From Mangifera indica (lineage: Eukaryota > Streptophyta > Magnoliopsida > Sapindales > Anacardiaceae): a stretch of DNA of 64,000 bases. Positions 10,905-21,150 of this stretch are shown piece by piece. Under the pieces are notes generated by a model. The model worked only from the letters and a program-made list of their open reading frames with translations. It did no database searches and was not told the origin of the DNA. Position 1 is the stretch's first letter. Every line of letters starts with the position of its first letter. The stretch spans positions 6,324,001-6,388,000 of the forward strand of contig NC_058146.1 of the NCBI RefSeq assembly GCF_011075055.1, given 5' to 3'. The translations under genes and the position numbers were made by a program.

Positions 10905-11356
10905 ATCATTAAATACTTTTTTTTCTTTCTCTCTATCGTTTCATTATCTCAGTCTCTTTATCTTTTCGTGTGTTTTTGTCTTCAATTGAAAATTTTCCTT
11001 TCGTTTGGATCTGATATATTATTTGCGTTACTTGGAATTCCAATCTCTTCTTTGTTTAATTTGTTTTCGTTTAAACGTACTTATTTGGTCGATGGAACCG
11101 GGGATGAGGAGTAAGTAAGTGACTTTCTGTTTTGTTTGTTAATTAATAGACTTGATGTTCTGTTTCATTGATACAGAGCTTCGAAGATAGGGTCAGGTCA
11201 ATGGCTAAGGGAGAATTGCAAACTTGTCGTCTTTCAATTGTTGTTCATTGTGCTTTCAGTGATCTTGCCAAGAAGAAGACTTTCCTCACCGCACTCTCTC
11301 TTTCTTCGGATCATACCATTTCTCATCCCAAACCAAAAAAGACTAAAAATTGAATA
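10905..11356 (+). other. Possible small spliced gene
   Basis: A CT-rich, leader-like stretch (10915-11060) precedes ATGGAACCGGGGATGAGGAG at 11093, which runs into the donor-like AGTAAGTAAGT. A T-rich intron-like gap ends at ATACAG near 11176. The exon after it is open in two frames. One reads SFEDRVRSMAKGELQTCRLS and ends at a stop at 11351. The other contains a hydrophobic run, LVVFQLLFIVLSVILP. Which frame is used depends on the exact splice sites. I recognise neither product. A real small gene is plausible but unproven. Confidence 0.25.
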
Positions 11357-11541
11357 ATCTGCACGTCGCACAACTCTGTATATTCATTATTCATTTCATG
11401 CTTAATATATCAGTTTAAGCAAGCTTATGGACTAATATATGTGTATGCTTGACTTGGGGATGATTAGTTTATACATCTACTTCCCTGTGATAGATAATAT
11501 TTGAATTGGTGTATATCTCTACAGGATCTTGCATAGGTAAC

Positions 11542-12165
11542 TAGGGGTGGATTCGGGTCAAGTTGAGCCTGAACACACCTTGGCTCGACTTTGATTGGAA
11601 TAAAAAATGGTTAGACTCAAATTCAGTTGGAGTTCGTCGAGCCAAAATTAGATACGATTCGAGTTTAGCTCAAATAAAAAATAACTTAATTCGATTCGAT
11701 TCAATTCAAGTTTGTCTTAATTTCATAGCTCGAATTAATTATTTGAATTTGTAGTTTGATTTAGCTCGAATTAATGGTTCGAATTGATGACTCGAATGTA
11801 TGGTTCGGATTTATGATTCGAGTTCATGGTTTATTAACAAAATGATGTCGCTTTACTCAAATAATATTCAAAATTTCTTATTCAAGCCACATATTCGAGC
11901 CGAAATGAGTTGTGTTTTCAAATTGTTAATTTGAACTACTAAATTCGAGCTAAATTGAGTTACGAATTTGAACTACTAATTTGAGCCAGAAATTTGAATT
12001 GGATTCAAATTGAATTGAGTCAAACACCCCTTAGCTCAAGTTCGATTCGAATTAAAAACAAGTCAAATCCTTTGATTCAAATTTTAATTAAACAAATTTA
12101 AGTTGAACTAAATCGAATCAAATTAACTTTTAAAATTAAACCGACTCTGATCATATCAAGGCCTA
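11542..12165. mobile_element. hAT-like MITE rich in GAGCTCGA-type motifs
   Basis: Starts TAGGGGTGGATTCGGGTCAA and ends in GGCCTA, whose complement starts TAGGCCTTGATATGATCAG, giving weak terminal inverted repeats. The flanks are TAGGTAAC (11534-11541) and TGGGTGAC (12166-12173), an imperfect 8-bp duplication with 6 of 8 bases matching, as expected for an old hAT insertion. The inside is packed with TTCGAATT, AGCTCGAATTA and similar motifs. The 63-codon ORF inside is not a gene. Confidence 0.5.
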
Positions 12166-12173
12166 TGGGTGAC

Positions 12174-13868
12174 AGGGTGTACAATAATGGAACTAAGATT
12201 TTATTTGATAGTAGTAGTATTCATGGGTGACAGATTCATGATCGGTACAACTCTTAACAACATTGACGATGAATGTTATTGACAAAAATTAATTTTAAAT
12301 TAATTTTAAATTAAAATTAATATAAATTAAGAGTAAAAAAATCAATTTAATACAAATTTAGAGATATGTTATTTAATTTGAGGGTTTTCTCAAAAATAAT
12401 TTTATAAAAAAAAAAATTATTACATTTTTTATTACAGGATGATATTAGAAGGATTTGATAGGTTTCGCTTTCAATTACTATCGTAGGGAAAACGCAAGAC
12501 TAGGTGGCAGTCAACTGATAGCCAAGTTGGATAGAGATCTTGCCACCTCAGAATATGGCAAATTTTTGTTCCAACCGTATTGGTGAGTATTAATAAGGCG
12601 TAGGTGAATGCATTAAATTGACCGAACACTTTTCTAGCCGTTAAAAGTTAAATCAATTAATACTAGCGATAATGATTGAAAAAGTTATTTATTTTGCTTT
12701 ATATACCTATATAGTTATTTTTTTATTATATAAATATAATTATTTTTTAAATTAATTATGTCATTAACAAAAAAAAAATTATAAAATTTGAGATTGACAG
12801 GATGATTGGTTGGATAGGTTGATCGGCCAATCAACCAATTTTTAAAAATAAATTGGTTGATAACTAATTTTTTAAAAATAAATTAGTTAGTTAGGTGTTT
12901 GACTGATTGACCAATTACTCAGCTAATTATTCGACCAACCATCTGGTTAACCTTCTCATCATCAAAGTTATTAAAAATTTTTACATTTTCATCTCATGTT
13001 ATTGATTAGGTGAATTTTATGTCTTAATTGAATGAATTTTTGTTTGATTGGGTGAGTTTTAATTGAATGAATTTTAATTTTATGTTTTAGACTACATATA
13101 TAAAATAAAAAAAAAGTGACTTAATATCCCAAAATAACAATTAAGATAAATAATGTATAGAGTAAAAAATAAAATCAAAATAATAAAAAAAATTATAATC
13201 ATACGAAAACAACTCTGGTGAGAGAAAAAGAAATTCTAAAATGTAAGAATATGATCGTTCACATTTAAATTAACGTTTATATATAATTATATTTAATTAA
13301 ATTAATCTATACAAATAAAATTTATAATTTTGATTTATCTCTAACCTTTTACCAAAACCTTTAAATACAAGAACTCACGTTTAAAAGCGAAATTAACCAA
13401 GAAAGGTCATCATATCAAATTCTTAAAATCAACCTTAACTTTTATTTGTGTTGATCTTTATTGTTACAATAATTGTACATTTTTGTTGTGTTAGTTTATT
13501 GTTAATGTATATATTATTATTTAGATATTTATTATTTATAAATGTTTAAATGATGTAATATGTGTGCATTCTGTGAAGGCATGCAATTTTCAAGATTTAG
13601 AGGTGATTAAATAGATCAAACAACAAAGAAACTTGATTAAATTCTCTCCACCATGTAATTTTTTTAACATGGATTTTTTCAGGTTTTTTAAATGAGGAGA
13701 GATACTTTTTTTTTTTAATTAAATTTTTGCACCATTAGGGGATTTTTCATAATTTTGTTTAGGTGACCCATTTAAATTACTAAAGCCCCCTAACAATGCA
13801 AAAAATAAAAAATAAAATAAACAGGGTTTCTAGCAATTTTTTCACATGTCAAAGTAACAAATCGTTCG
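12174..13868. other. AT-rich spacer with one pseudo-palindromic cluster
   Basis: No gene. Between about 12797 and 12960 a cluster of GGTTGA/ TCAACCAAT and TAATTAGTTAG/ ACTGATTGACC motifs forms overlapping imperfect inverted and direct repeats. This may be the remains of a small element. The rest is unassigned. Confidence 0.3.
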
Positions 13869-13869
13869 A

Positions 13870-14035
13870 TTGTTTCAAGTGGCTTTTCTTTAAAAAATTT
13901 ATTGAATCCAACATAAACACTTTTATTCTCTTAAATTCAAATTATATATACCTATCATTCAAGACTAATCCCTATTGTCAATTAAACGCATAGAAAGTAC
14001 AAGAAACTTATAGATGAATGTGTGATTGAAAAAAT
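13870..14035 (+). pseudogene. Older copia element: gag fragment left of the insertion
   Basis: In the frame with codons at positions divisible by three, 13941-14035 reads YTYHSRLIPIVN, a stop, then THRKYKKLIDECVIEK. This matches the UBN2-type gag region just before the conserved EESKDL block. The frame continues without a shift across the later insertion into 19412. Upstream, gag similarity fades and appears frameshifted. No 5' LTR of this element is visible, so its left part is deleted or beyond recognition. Confidence 0.6.
14031..14035. other. Target-site duplication, left copy (AAAAT)
   Basis: AAAAT precedes the 5' LTR and is repeated exactly at 19407-19411 after the 3' LTR. Five base pairs is the standard copia integrase footprint. 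Confidence 0.9.
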
Positions 14036-14601
14036 TGAAGAATGTGGCTTAAAGGTGTTAAGGAGAGTTTAGTCATTATATAGTTTGTTATGGTTTGTAA
14101 TGTAATTTGAAGCTAAAGAGCAATTTAGTCTTTGCGCTGAAATGTAACCCTAAGTATATTAAGGTTGAGCGCTTGACTTGAAATAATTAAGTCGGCTCCC
14201 TTTACTCTGCTCTGCTCTTTTTTGCGATTAGGGTTCTGTTCTTGTTCTTGTGAATTTAGTTAAGCCAACGAGAAATCTTCTGGTTTTCTCCGATTATGCA
14301 AGTGTCTTGAGTCTTGATGAAGGCTTGGTAGGAGGCATTATTTCACGGTGTGTTAAAGTCATGTGAGGTGTAAATCGGAGGGTATTCTGTAAGTTGTAAT
14401 CGCTTATGTTCTATAGTGGATTCGACTAAGAGACTTATCTCTGCCTTGGATGTAGGGTTTCAAATCGAAACCTGAACCAAGTATTTCTTGTGTCCTTATT
14501 TTTCTCTTGTTGATTTCTTGTGTTGTTTTATCTTATTTGACTGTTTGCTAATCTCACTAATCTTGTATAAACATACTTAACAAACCTAATTCAAATTAAC
14601 A
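14036..14601 (+). repeat. 5' LTR, 566 bp
   Basis: Begins TGAAGAATGTGGCTTAAAGG and ends ATTCAAATTAACA, so TG...CA. Same length as the 3' LTR at 18841-19406 with about 95% identity by eye. It is followed after two bases by the primer-binding site. Confidence 0.95.
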
Positions 14602-14603
14602 AG

Positions 14604-14615
14604 TGGTATCAGAGC
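14604..14615 (+). other. Primer-binding site (tRNA-Met)
   Basis: TGGTATCAGAGC is an exact match to the plant copia primer site complementary to the 3' end of initiator tRNA-Met. It lies two bases after the 5' LTR. Confidence 0.95.
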
Positions 14616-14779
14616 CGGTTAGGGTTTCGTGTTTTGATTGATCGATTTCTGGTGGTTTTTTAAAATCTTTGTCTTTATATATATTCTCTAGTATTACTAA
14701 TCTTGCTATATATATTCTCTAGTATTACTAATCTTGCTTCTTGCCAAAAGATTACAAAGAAAATTGTCAGCGAAGAATA

Positions 14780-15540
14780 ATGGGTCCAACTAGAATCGAT
14801 ATCGAGAAGTTTGATGGCAAGGGCGATTTCAACATATGGAAAAAGAAGATGTTTACAGTACTGGTTCATCAGAAATGTGCAAAAGCATTGGGAAAACCAT
14901 CTGATTTCCCTGAAGGTATGACTGATGTTGACATAGCTGAGGTAATGGAAACAACTTACATTTTATTAATTTTGCATCTGTCTAATAATGTGTTGCTAAA
15001 AATTGATGATGCTAATACTGCTGCAAAAGTATGGTTAAAATTCGAATCCCTATATATGACTAAATCACTGACAAATAAAATATATTTGAAAGAACAGCTA
15101 TTTGGATTTAAAATAGACCCCACTAAGTCTTTGATGATAATCCTGATGATTTGCATAGAATTGTTATTGATTTGAATAGTATTGATGAAAAATATCAGAT
15201 GAAAATCAGCCAATAATAATTTTGAATGCTTTACCTGAATCTTTTAAGGATGTTAAAGCTGCCATAAAATATGGGAGAGATTCTTTATCACTGGATGAAG
15301 TTTTAGGGGCCTAAGGTCTAAAGATTTAGAAATAAAATTTGAGAGGAAATCCATTGGGGAGGGCCTTCAGATTAGGGGCAGACAAGAAAAAAGGAATAAC
15401 TCAACTAATAAGAAGTCATCTAGATTAAAGAAAACTTACTGGTTATGTCATAAAGAGGGCCACTTTAAAAGAAATTGTCCAGAGAAAAAGAAGGTTCATT
15501 CTAATAAATCTGAAAACCTAGAACTAGCAAATTTTCTTGA
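14780..15540 (+). pseudogene. Copia gag, three frameshifts
   Basis: The ATG at 14780 begins MGPTRIDIEKFDGKGDFN, the usual plant copia gag start. Homology continues through KVWLKFESLYMTKSLTNKIY. The frame shifts near 15130, again near 15198, and once more near 15312 where one base appears lost. The nucleocapsid zinc knuckle at about 15437-15480 reads YWLCHKEGHFKRNC. The first Cys of the CX2CX4HX4C motif is Tyr (codon TAC), so the knuckle is defective. An ancestral gag of roughly 250 residues is inferred. Confidence 0.85.
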
Positions 15541-15589
15541 GGGGTATGGAAGTGCAGAATTGTTAGTCCTTTCTGAAGTAGGGTTAGAT

Positions 15590-15715
15590 GAAGAGTGGGT
15601 AATGGACTCTGGTTGTACTTTTCATATGACTCCTAGGAAAGAATGGCTTACTGATTTAAAATACATAAATAGAGGGAAAGTTTTGATGGGTAATGATGAT
15701 TCCTATGATATGATG
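15590..15715 (+). pseudogene. Copia aspartic protease region
   Basis: Reads EEWVMDSGCTFHMTPRKEW, with the catalytic DSG triplet at 15605-15613 intact. The frame breaks near 15712, where a stop interrupts it, and resumes as AIGNVKFKMFDGSIKTF. In this family the protease releases gag and pol products from the polyprotein. Confidence 0.8.
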
Positions 15716-16785
15716 TGATTGCTATTGGTAATGTCAAGTTTAAAATGTTTGATGGTTCTATAAAAACTTTTGAAAATGTTAGGTTAGTGCCTAAGTTAAG
15801 AAGAAATTTGATTTCTCTTGGTTCACCTGATTTAAATGGTTTTTCCTATAAATCTGAAAAAGATGTTTTAAAAATCATGAAAGGTGTTTTAGTTGTAATG
15901 AAAGGAAAACTATCAAATGGGTTATATATATTAGAAGGTTGTGTGGTGTCTGATAACATGCATTCTGCTCATGATAACTTGGATGAAACAATCTTATGGC
16001 ATAAAAGACTTGGGCATATTAGTATGGCAGGCTTGAATGAATTGTGTAAACTAAAGCTTATTGATCAAAACAAGCTTTCTGATTTAAAGTTTTGTGAAAA
16101 CTATGTGCTTGGCAAATCTCATAAATTAAAGTTTTCTACTGTCACATGTAGATCCAATGGCATACTTGAGTATGTGCATTCTGATTTGTGGGGTTCCCCT
16201 CATGTTCCTGATTCACTATCTCATTTATACTATTTTATGACACTCATTGATGACTACTCTAGGAGAGTATGGGTTTATTTCCTAAAACACAAAGATGAGG
16301 CTTTTGAGTGCTTTAAAGACTGGAAAAATCTAGTTGAGAACCAAACTAATAAGAAAATTAAAGTGCTCAAAACTGACAATGGCCTTGAATATTGCAACAA
16401 ACATTTTTCTGATTCTTGCAAGAAACATGGTATACTTAGGCATAGAACATGTAGTGAAACACCATAACAAAATGGTTTGGCTGAGAGAATGAATAGGACC
16501 ATCCTAAATAAGGTTAGATGTATTCTAGCTAATTCTGGTTTAGGCAAGAAGTTTTGGGCTGAAGCTGTAGCAACTGTCTGCTATTTGATAAATGGGTCAC
16601 CATCATCTGTTGTAGGCTTTAAAACCCCAATTGAAATGTGGTCAAACAGACCACCTTCTTTGCATCACTTGAAACCTTTTGGATGCCTTGTCTATGTGCA
16701 TGTTAGTCAAGGTAAACTAAACCCAAGAGCTTTAAAGGCTATTTTTCTAGGGTATCCCACAGGCACTAAGGGTTATAAAATATAG
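15715..16785 (+). pseudogene. Copia integrase, in-frame stop and zinc-finger defect
   Basis: The HHCC zinc finger begins WHKRLGHISMAGL near 15997, but the CxxC pair reads CENY (second Cys is Tyr). The catalytic core keeps the first Asp in HSDLWGSP (about 16180), the second in KTDNGLEY (about 16371) and the Glu in LAERMNRT (about 16487). A TAA stop at 16465-16467 lies between the second Asp and the Glu, and a TAG stop follows at 16783. The GKKFWAEAV and PFGCLVYVHV blocks are present. Integrase would insert the cDNA, but this copy cannot make a full protein. Confidence 0.9.
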
Positions 16786-17262
16786 CTGTTAAAAGAGCAT
16801 AAGTGTGTTGTTAGCAAGAATGTTACTTTTAATGAATTAAAAGTTTATAAAGATTTTTTCTCTTTAGAAGGAAAATCTGGATAGGTTCAGTTTGAGGTGG
16901 AGACACCTGTGTCAGGTAACCAAAGTGGTATTGAGTCTGCAACTCAGTCCTTAGAGTCTAGTAAGGGACCTGATTTGGGTTTGGATACAATTCGTACTTT
17001 AAAGTACAAAATCACAGACTTGAATCAGTAACCCTCACCACAGAGTCAAGTTGAGTGTCCTCATAACCTAGAAAAACAGAGTTTATCTAACTATCAACTA
17101 GCTAGAGATAGACCAAGGAGAGAAATAAGACCACTTTCAAGATATGCTTAAGTTGATCTCATCTCTTATGCTTTTCAAATAGGAGACTTGATTGAGATGA
17201 GTGAACCCCTGAATTACACATAAGCCTGTGAAAGTAAATATAGCTCAGATTGGTTAAAAGCA
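16786..17262 (+). pseudogene. Linker between copia integrase and RT, several stops
   Basis: In-frame homology continues as HKCVVSKNVTFNELKVYKD, then a low-complexity linker rich in Ser and Gln, then RDRPRREIRPLSRYA and SEPLNYT. At least four stops interrupt it. This is the normally variable linker of copia polyproteins. Confidence 0.75.
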
Positions 17263-18240
17263 ATGGAAACTGAAATAGAATCTCTAAAAAGGAATAACAC
17301 CTGGTCACTTGTTGATAGACCATTGAAAGAAAAGGTAATTGGATGCAAGTGGGTATTTAAAAGAAAACCAGGTATTCCAAGAGTAGAACAACCAAGATTT
17401 AAAGCAAGGGTGGTGGCAAAAGGTTTCTCACAAAGAGAATGGATAGATTACCATGAAGTGTTTTCCCCTGTAGTGAAGCATACTTCAATAAGACTCATAC
17501 TATCAGCTGTTATGTTATTTGATATGGAACTAGAACAGATGGATGTCACAACAACATTCTTGCATTGAAATTTGGAAGAACAAATTCTTATGGAGCAACC
17601 GAAGGCTTTGTAGAACCTGGAGTTGAAAACAAAGTCTGTTTGCTTCACAAATCTCTGTATGGGCTAAAGCAGTCTCCTAGACAATGGTATAAGAGGTTTG
17701 ATGAGTTTGTTCTGTCTATTGGGTTTTTGAGATGCAATTATGATCATTGTGTGTATTATTTAAAATATGATGCTGGATATTATGTTTACTTGCTTTTGTA
17801 TGTTGATGATATGGTTCTAGCTTCCAAAGATATGTCTGCTTTGATAAATTTAAAACAAATGCTGAAAACTAAATTTGTTATGAAAGATTTAGGGTCAGCA
17901 AAAAGAATATTAGGTATGGATATTGAAAATGATAGAAGTAAGAGATCTTTGTTTTTGTCACAAGTAGGATATATTAAGAAGGTATTGAGCTTATATAATA
18001 TGTCTGAATCAAAATCTGTTAATGTTCCTATAGGTGCTCATTTTAAATTAAAATATACTATCAATCTGTTTACTATTGAATATGAATTTATGAATAAAAT
18101 ACTTTATTCAAATGCAGTAGGTAGTTTGATGTATGCAATGATTGGTCCAAGACCTGATATTGCTTATGCTATTAGTTTAATAAGTAGATTTATGAGCAAT
18201 CCTTGTAAAGAACATTGGTATGTTATAAAATGGTTGATGA
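17263..18240 (+). pseudogene. Copia reverse transcriptase, one stop plus frameshift
   Basis: Starts WSLVDRPLKEKVIGCKWVFK and continues through ARVVAKGFSQRE, FSPVVKHTSIR and LEQMDVTTTFLH. A stop at 17566-17568 and a frameshift near 17605 break it. It then resumes KSLYGLKQSPRQWYKRFDEF, with the polymerase active site LLYVDDMVLAS (YVDD at 17799-17810) intact, and LIGPRPDIAYAISLISR-type conserved sequence. RT copies the element RNA into cDNA. Confidence 0.9.
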
Positions 18241-18840
18241 AATATCTTAAAGGTACTGCAAACCTTGGGTTATTATTCACATATGATTCTACTAACAGTT
18301 TACTTGTTAAAGGATTTTGTGATTCAGACTTTGCAGCTGATCTAGATAAAAGAAGATCTCTAATTGGTTATATTTTTACCTATGGTGGGAATATTGTGAG
18401 CTGGAAATGTAACTTGCAGTCTATTGTGGCATTATCCACCACTGAAACATAATATATTGCCTTGACAGAAGCTGTGAAGATGGCTATGTGGCTGAAGGGA
18501 ATTACATTGGAACTAGGTCTGAGTTCAGATATTCCTATGATTTATAGTGATTCACAGAGTGCCATTCATTTTTCTAAAAATAGTGCATATCATGAGAGGA
18601 CTAAACATATTGATGTGAGGTTTCACTTCATCAGAGATGTGTTGTCCAACAAGCAAGCATTGATTGAGAAGATCATGAGTAGTGTGAATCCAGCAGATAT
18701 ACTAACTAAAGCTGTTCCTGTGAGCAAGTTCAAGAAAACTTTAAACTTTCTGAAAATCTTCAAAATTGTGACAGAAAAATTGCAGAGAAGGTCTCCTAGT
18801 GGAATACACTTCTTTTTCAGTTTAAGCCAAGGTGAAGCTA
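18241..18840 (+). pseudogene. Copia RNase H and C-terminus
   Basis: Reads KYLKGTANLGLLF, KGFCDSDFAADLDKRRSLIG and IVSWKCNLQSIVALSTTET, then a TAA stop at 18450-18452. The rest continues in the same frame as EAVKMAMWLKGI, IYSDSQSAIHFSKNSAYHER, TKHIDVRFHFIRDV and NPADILTKAVP. The DSQSA block carries a catalytic Asp of plant copia RNase H. The homology runs to the 3' LTR. Confidence 0.9.
18829..18837 (+). other. Polypurine-tract-like sequence
   Basis: AAGGTGAAG sits three bases before the 3' LTR, in the position and of the type (AAGGTGGAG-like) used to prime plus-strand synthesis in plant copia elements. It is shorter and less pure than usual. Confidence 0.5.
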
Positions 18841-19406
18841 TGAAGAATGTGGCTTAAAGGTGTTAAGGAGAGTTTAGTCATTATATAGTTTGTTATGGTC
18901 TGTAATGTAATTTGAAGCTAAAGGGCAATTTAGTCTTTGCACTGAAATGTAACCTTAAGTATATTAAGGTTGAGCGCTTGACTTGAAATGATTAAGTCGG
19001 CTCTCTTTGCTCTGTTCTACTCTTTTTTGCGATTAGGGTTTTGTCCTTGTTCTTGTGAATTTAGTTGAGCCAGGGAGAAATCTTCTGGTTTTCTCCGATT
19101 GTGCAAGTGTCTTGAGTCTTGATGAAGGCTTGGTGGGAGGCATTGTTTCACGGTGTGTTAAAGTCGTGTGAGGTGTAAATCGAAGGGTATTGTGTAAGCT
19201 GTAATCGCTTATGTTCTATAGTGGATTCGACTAAGAGACTTGTCTCTGCCTTGGATGTAGGGTTTCAAATCGGAACCTCAACTAAGTATTTCTTTTGTCC
19301 TTATTTTTCTCTTGTTGATTTCTTGTGTTGTTTTATCTTATTTGATTGTTTGTTAATCTCACTAATCTTGTATAAACATTCTTAACAAACCTAATTCAAA
19401 TTAACA
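18841..19406 (+). repeat. 3' LTR, 566 bp
   Basis: Starts TGAAGAATGTGG and ends ATTAACA. No length difference from the 5' LTR. I count about 29 substitutions, of which about 24 are transitions. Confidence 0.95.
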
Positions 19407-19411
19407 AAAAT
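19407..19411. other. Target-site duplication, right copy (AAAAT)
   Basis: Identical to 14031-14035. Removing the element plus one copy restores the reading frame of the older gag. Confidence 0.9.
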
Positions 19412-19803
19412 GTTAAGCCCTCTTATTGCAAAATTTGAGTATGCAGTCATGACCATTGAAGAGTCAAAAGATTTAGAGATCATGACAATCGAGGAGTTAT
19501 TAGGGTCACTTTGAGTCCATGAATTGCACATTCAAGAACATGTTGATACTGCAGATTGTGAACAATCTTTAGGATTGAAAATATCTTTTGAAAATAATAG
19601 TGGAAGATATGGAAAAGGTCGTGGAAGCCTCGCTTATCAAGTTCGTAGACGCAAATGTGGACATGAAATTCTAATCAAGACAACTTATTTACAATTTGTT
19701 GAAAGAAAATTAAGCATGCAGTGTTGGAACTACAAACAAGGCATTATGTCTCTGAATGTCCAAGCAATGATGACAAACTTCCAAACATTGCTAAAGGATT
19801 GAA
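19412..19803 (+). pseudogene. Older copia element: gag right of the insertion
   Basis: Continues the frame of 13941-14035 as LSPLIAKFEYAVMTIEESKD and LEIMTIEELLGSL, then a stop, then VHELHIQEHVD. The EESKDL...TIEELLGSL block is the hallmark of the UBN2 gag of TNT1-type copia. A degenerate Cys/His region (KCGHEI, QCWNYKQG, then SECPS-like sequence) follows, near the expected zinc knuckle. Confidence 0.75.
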
Positions 19804-19854
19804 CAAAGGAGAATATGAACCAACACTTTGTTTGTTCATAATTCATCACTCAAA

Positions 19855-20025
19855 GGTATAGCAACATGCGATACCTAGACCAAGGTGCAAGTAACCACAT
19901 GTGTGGAAGAAAGAAAGTCTACATTGTGTTGCATGAATACATTTCGTTGAGACTTGTTAGTTTATGAGATGACCCAAAGTTGACAATTGTTGGAAAAGGA
20001 AAGGTGGCCATCTAATAAAAAATGG
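19855..20025 (+). pseudogene. Older copia: protease remnant, altered active site
   Basis: Reads MRYLDQGASNHMCGRKKVY, with the Asp at 19878-19880. The family motif is LD(S/T)GASNHMCG, so the middle catalytic residue is now Gln. It continues PKLTIVGKGKVAI before a stop. Confidence 0.75.
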
Positions 20026-21150
20026 AACCATGACATTTATCTTAGATGTTTACCACATCCTAAATATGAAAAACAACATCTTAAGTCTTGGACAATTACT
20101 AAAAGAGAAGCATATGATTTGCACAGAAAATAATTTCTTGGAATTGAGAAATTCACAAGGAAAACTCATTCCCCGAGTTAGAATGACAAAAAATCGAATA
20201 TTTCTACTATATTTGAATAGCAAGTCAGAATATTGTCTCACTAGTATTATTAATAGTGAAACTGAGCAATGACATCTATGTTTTGAACATTTCCATGTTC
20301 ACAGTTTGAAGTTATTGTCCACAAGCGGCATAGTATAATGTCTACCATATTTAAAAATAACTGAACATGTATGGCCACATGTGTGCTTAGAAAGCAAGCA
20401 TGAACAACTTTTCCTATTGGAGTCTCATGGAGAGCACAAGCATCTCCATAACTCGTAAACACTAACATTTGTAGGCCTCTTAAACCTATATCATTTGGAC
20501 ATAAAATATATTTCACAATATTTATCGATGACTTCAATAGACTAGTGTGGGTTTGTTTTCTTCGGGAGAAATAACCTAGATTTGAAGTGTTCAAAAGATT
20601 TAAGGCTCACACCAAAACAAAAAATGGGAGTAAACTTGTAACACTTCATTCAAACTGAGGTGAAGAATACACCTTTATTGCATTCCAAAATTTTTGCAAA
20701 GATCATGTTATACAACATCTACTTACAAAGGTTTACACTTTACAATAGAATAAAATCATATAAAGGAAGAACCAAACAATCTTGGATATGACTTGGACAC
20801 TACTCAATGAAAAAGCACTATCAAGAGTTTTTTGGGTTGAAGCAATGACATGTTCGAGATATTTGTTGAACTAGTGTCTAATAAAGAGTGTTATAAATAA
20901 GACTCCATAAGAAGCGTGTAGTGGAGTTAAACCAAGTTTAACACATCTAAGAATCTTCGAATGTGTTGCCTATGTACAAGTCCCTATTACAAGACAAATG
21001 AAGTTTGATGACCACAGAGAAAATTGTGTATTCATGAGATACTGTGAAAAATTCAAGGCCTATAAGTTGTATAATCCTTAAACAAGAAAATTGGTGGTAA
21101 GCAAATCAAGATGTTATTTTTGATGAAGCAACAATATGGAAGTGAGACAA
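20026..21150 (+). pseudogene. Older copia: integrase remnant, many stops
   Basis: Reads ILDVYHILNMKNNILSLGQL, then ELRNSQGKLIPRVRMTKNR, then a degraded zinc-finger region (CFEHFHVHSLKLL). The core starts IFIDDFNRLVWVCFLREK near 20519 and continues FEVFKRFKAHTKTKNG. The second catalytic block is ruined (HSN, stop, GEEYT). Later pieces include FWVEAMTCSRYLLN, LRIFECVAYVQVPI and ENCVFMRYCEKFKAYKLYNP. More than ten stops or shifts make this much older than the element nested in it. Confidence 0.8.

Larger units (their letters stand above)
14036..19406 (+). mobile_element. LTR-complete Ty1/copia element, coding region dead
   Basis: A 5371-bp element of structure LTR-PBS-gag-PR-IN-RT-RNaseH-PPT-LTR. 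Both LTRs are exactly 566 bp and it has a perfect AAAAT target duplication. The domain order (integrase before reverse transcriptase) defines Ty1/copia. The RT blocks, for example ARVVAKGFSQRE and FSPVVKHTSIR, point to a TNT1-94/Tork-like plant lineage. The LTRs differ at about 29 of 566 positions by my count, mostly transitions, with no indels. The polyprotein is broken by several frameshifts and stops, so the copy is not autonomous. It interrupts the gag of an older copia. Confidence 0.95.
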
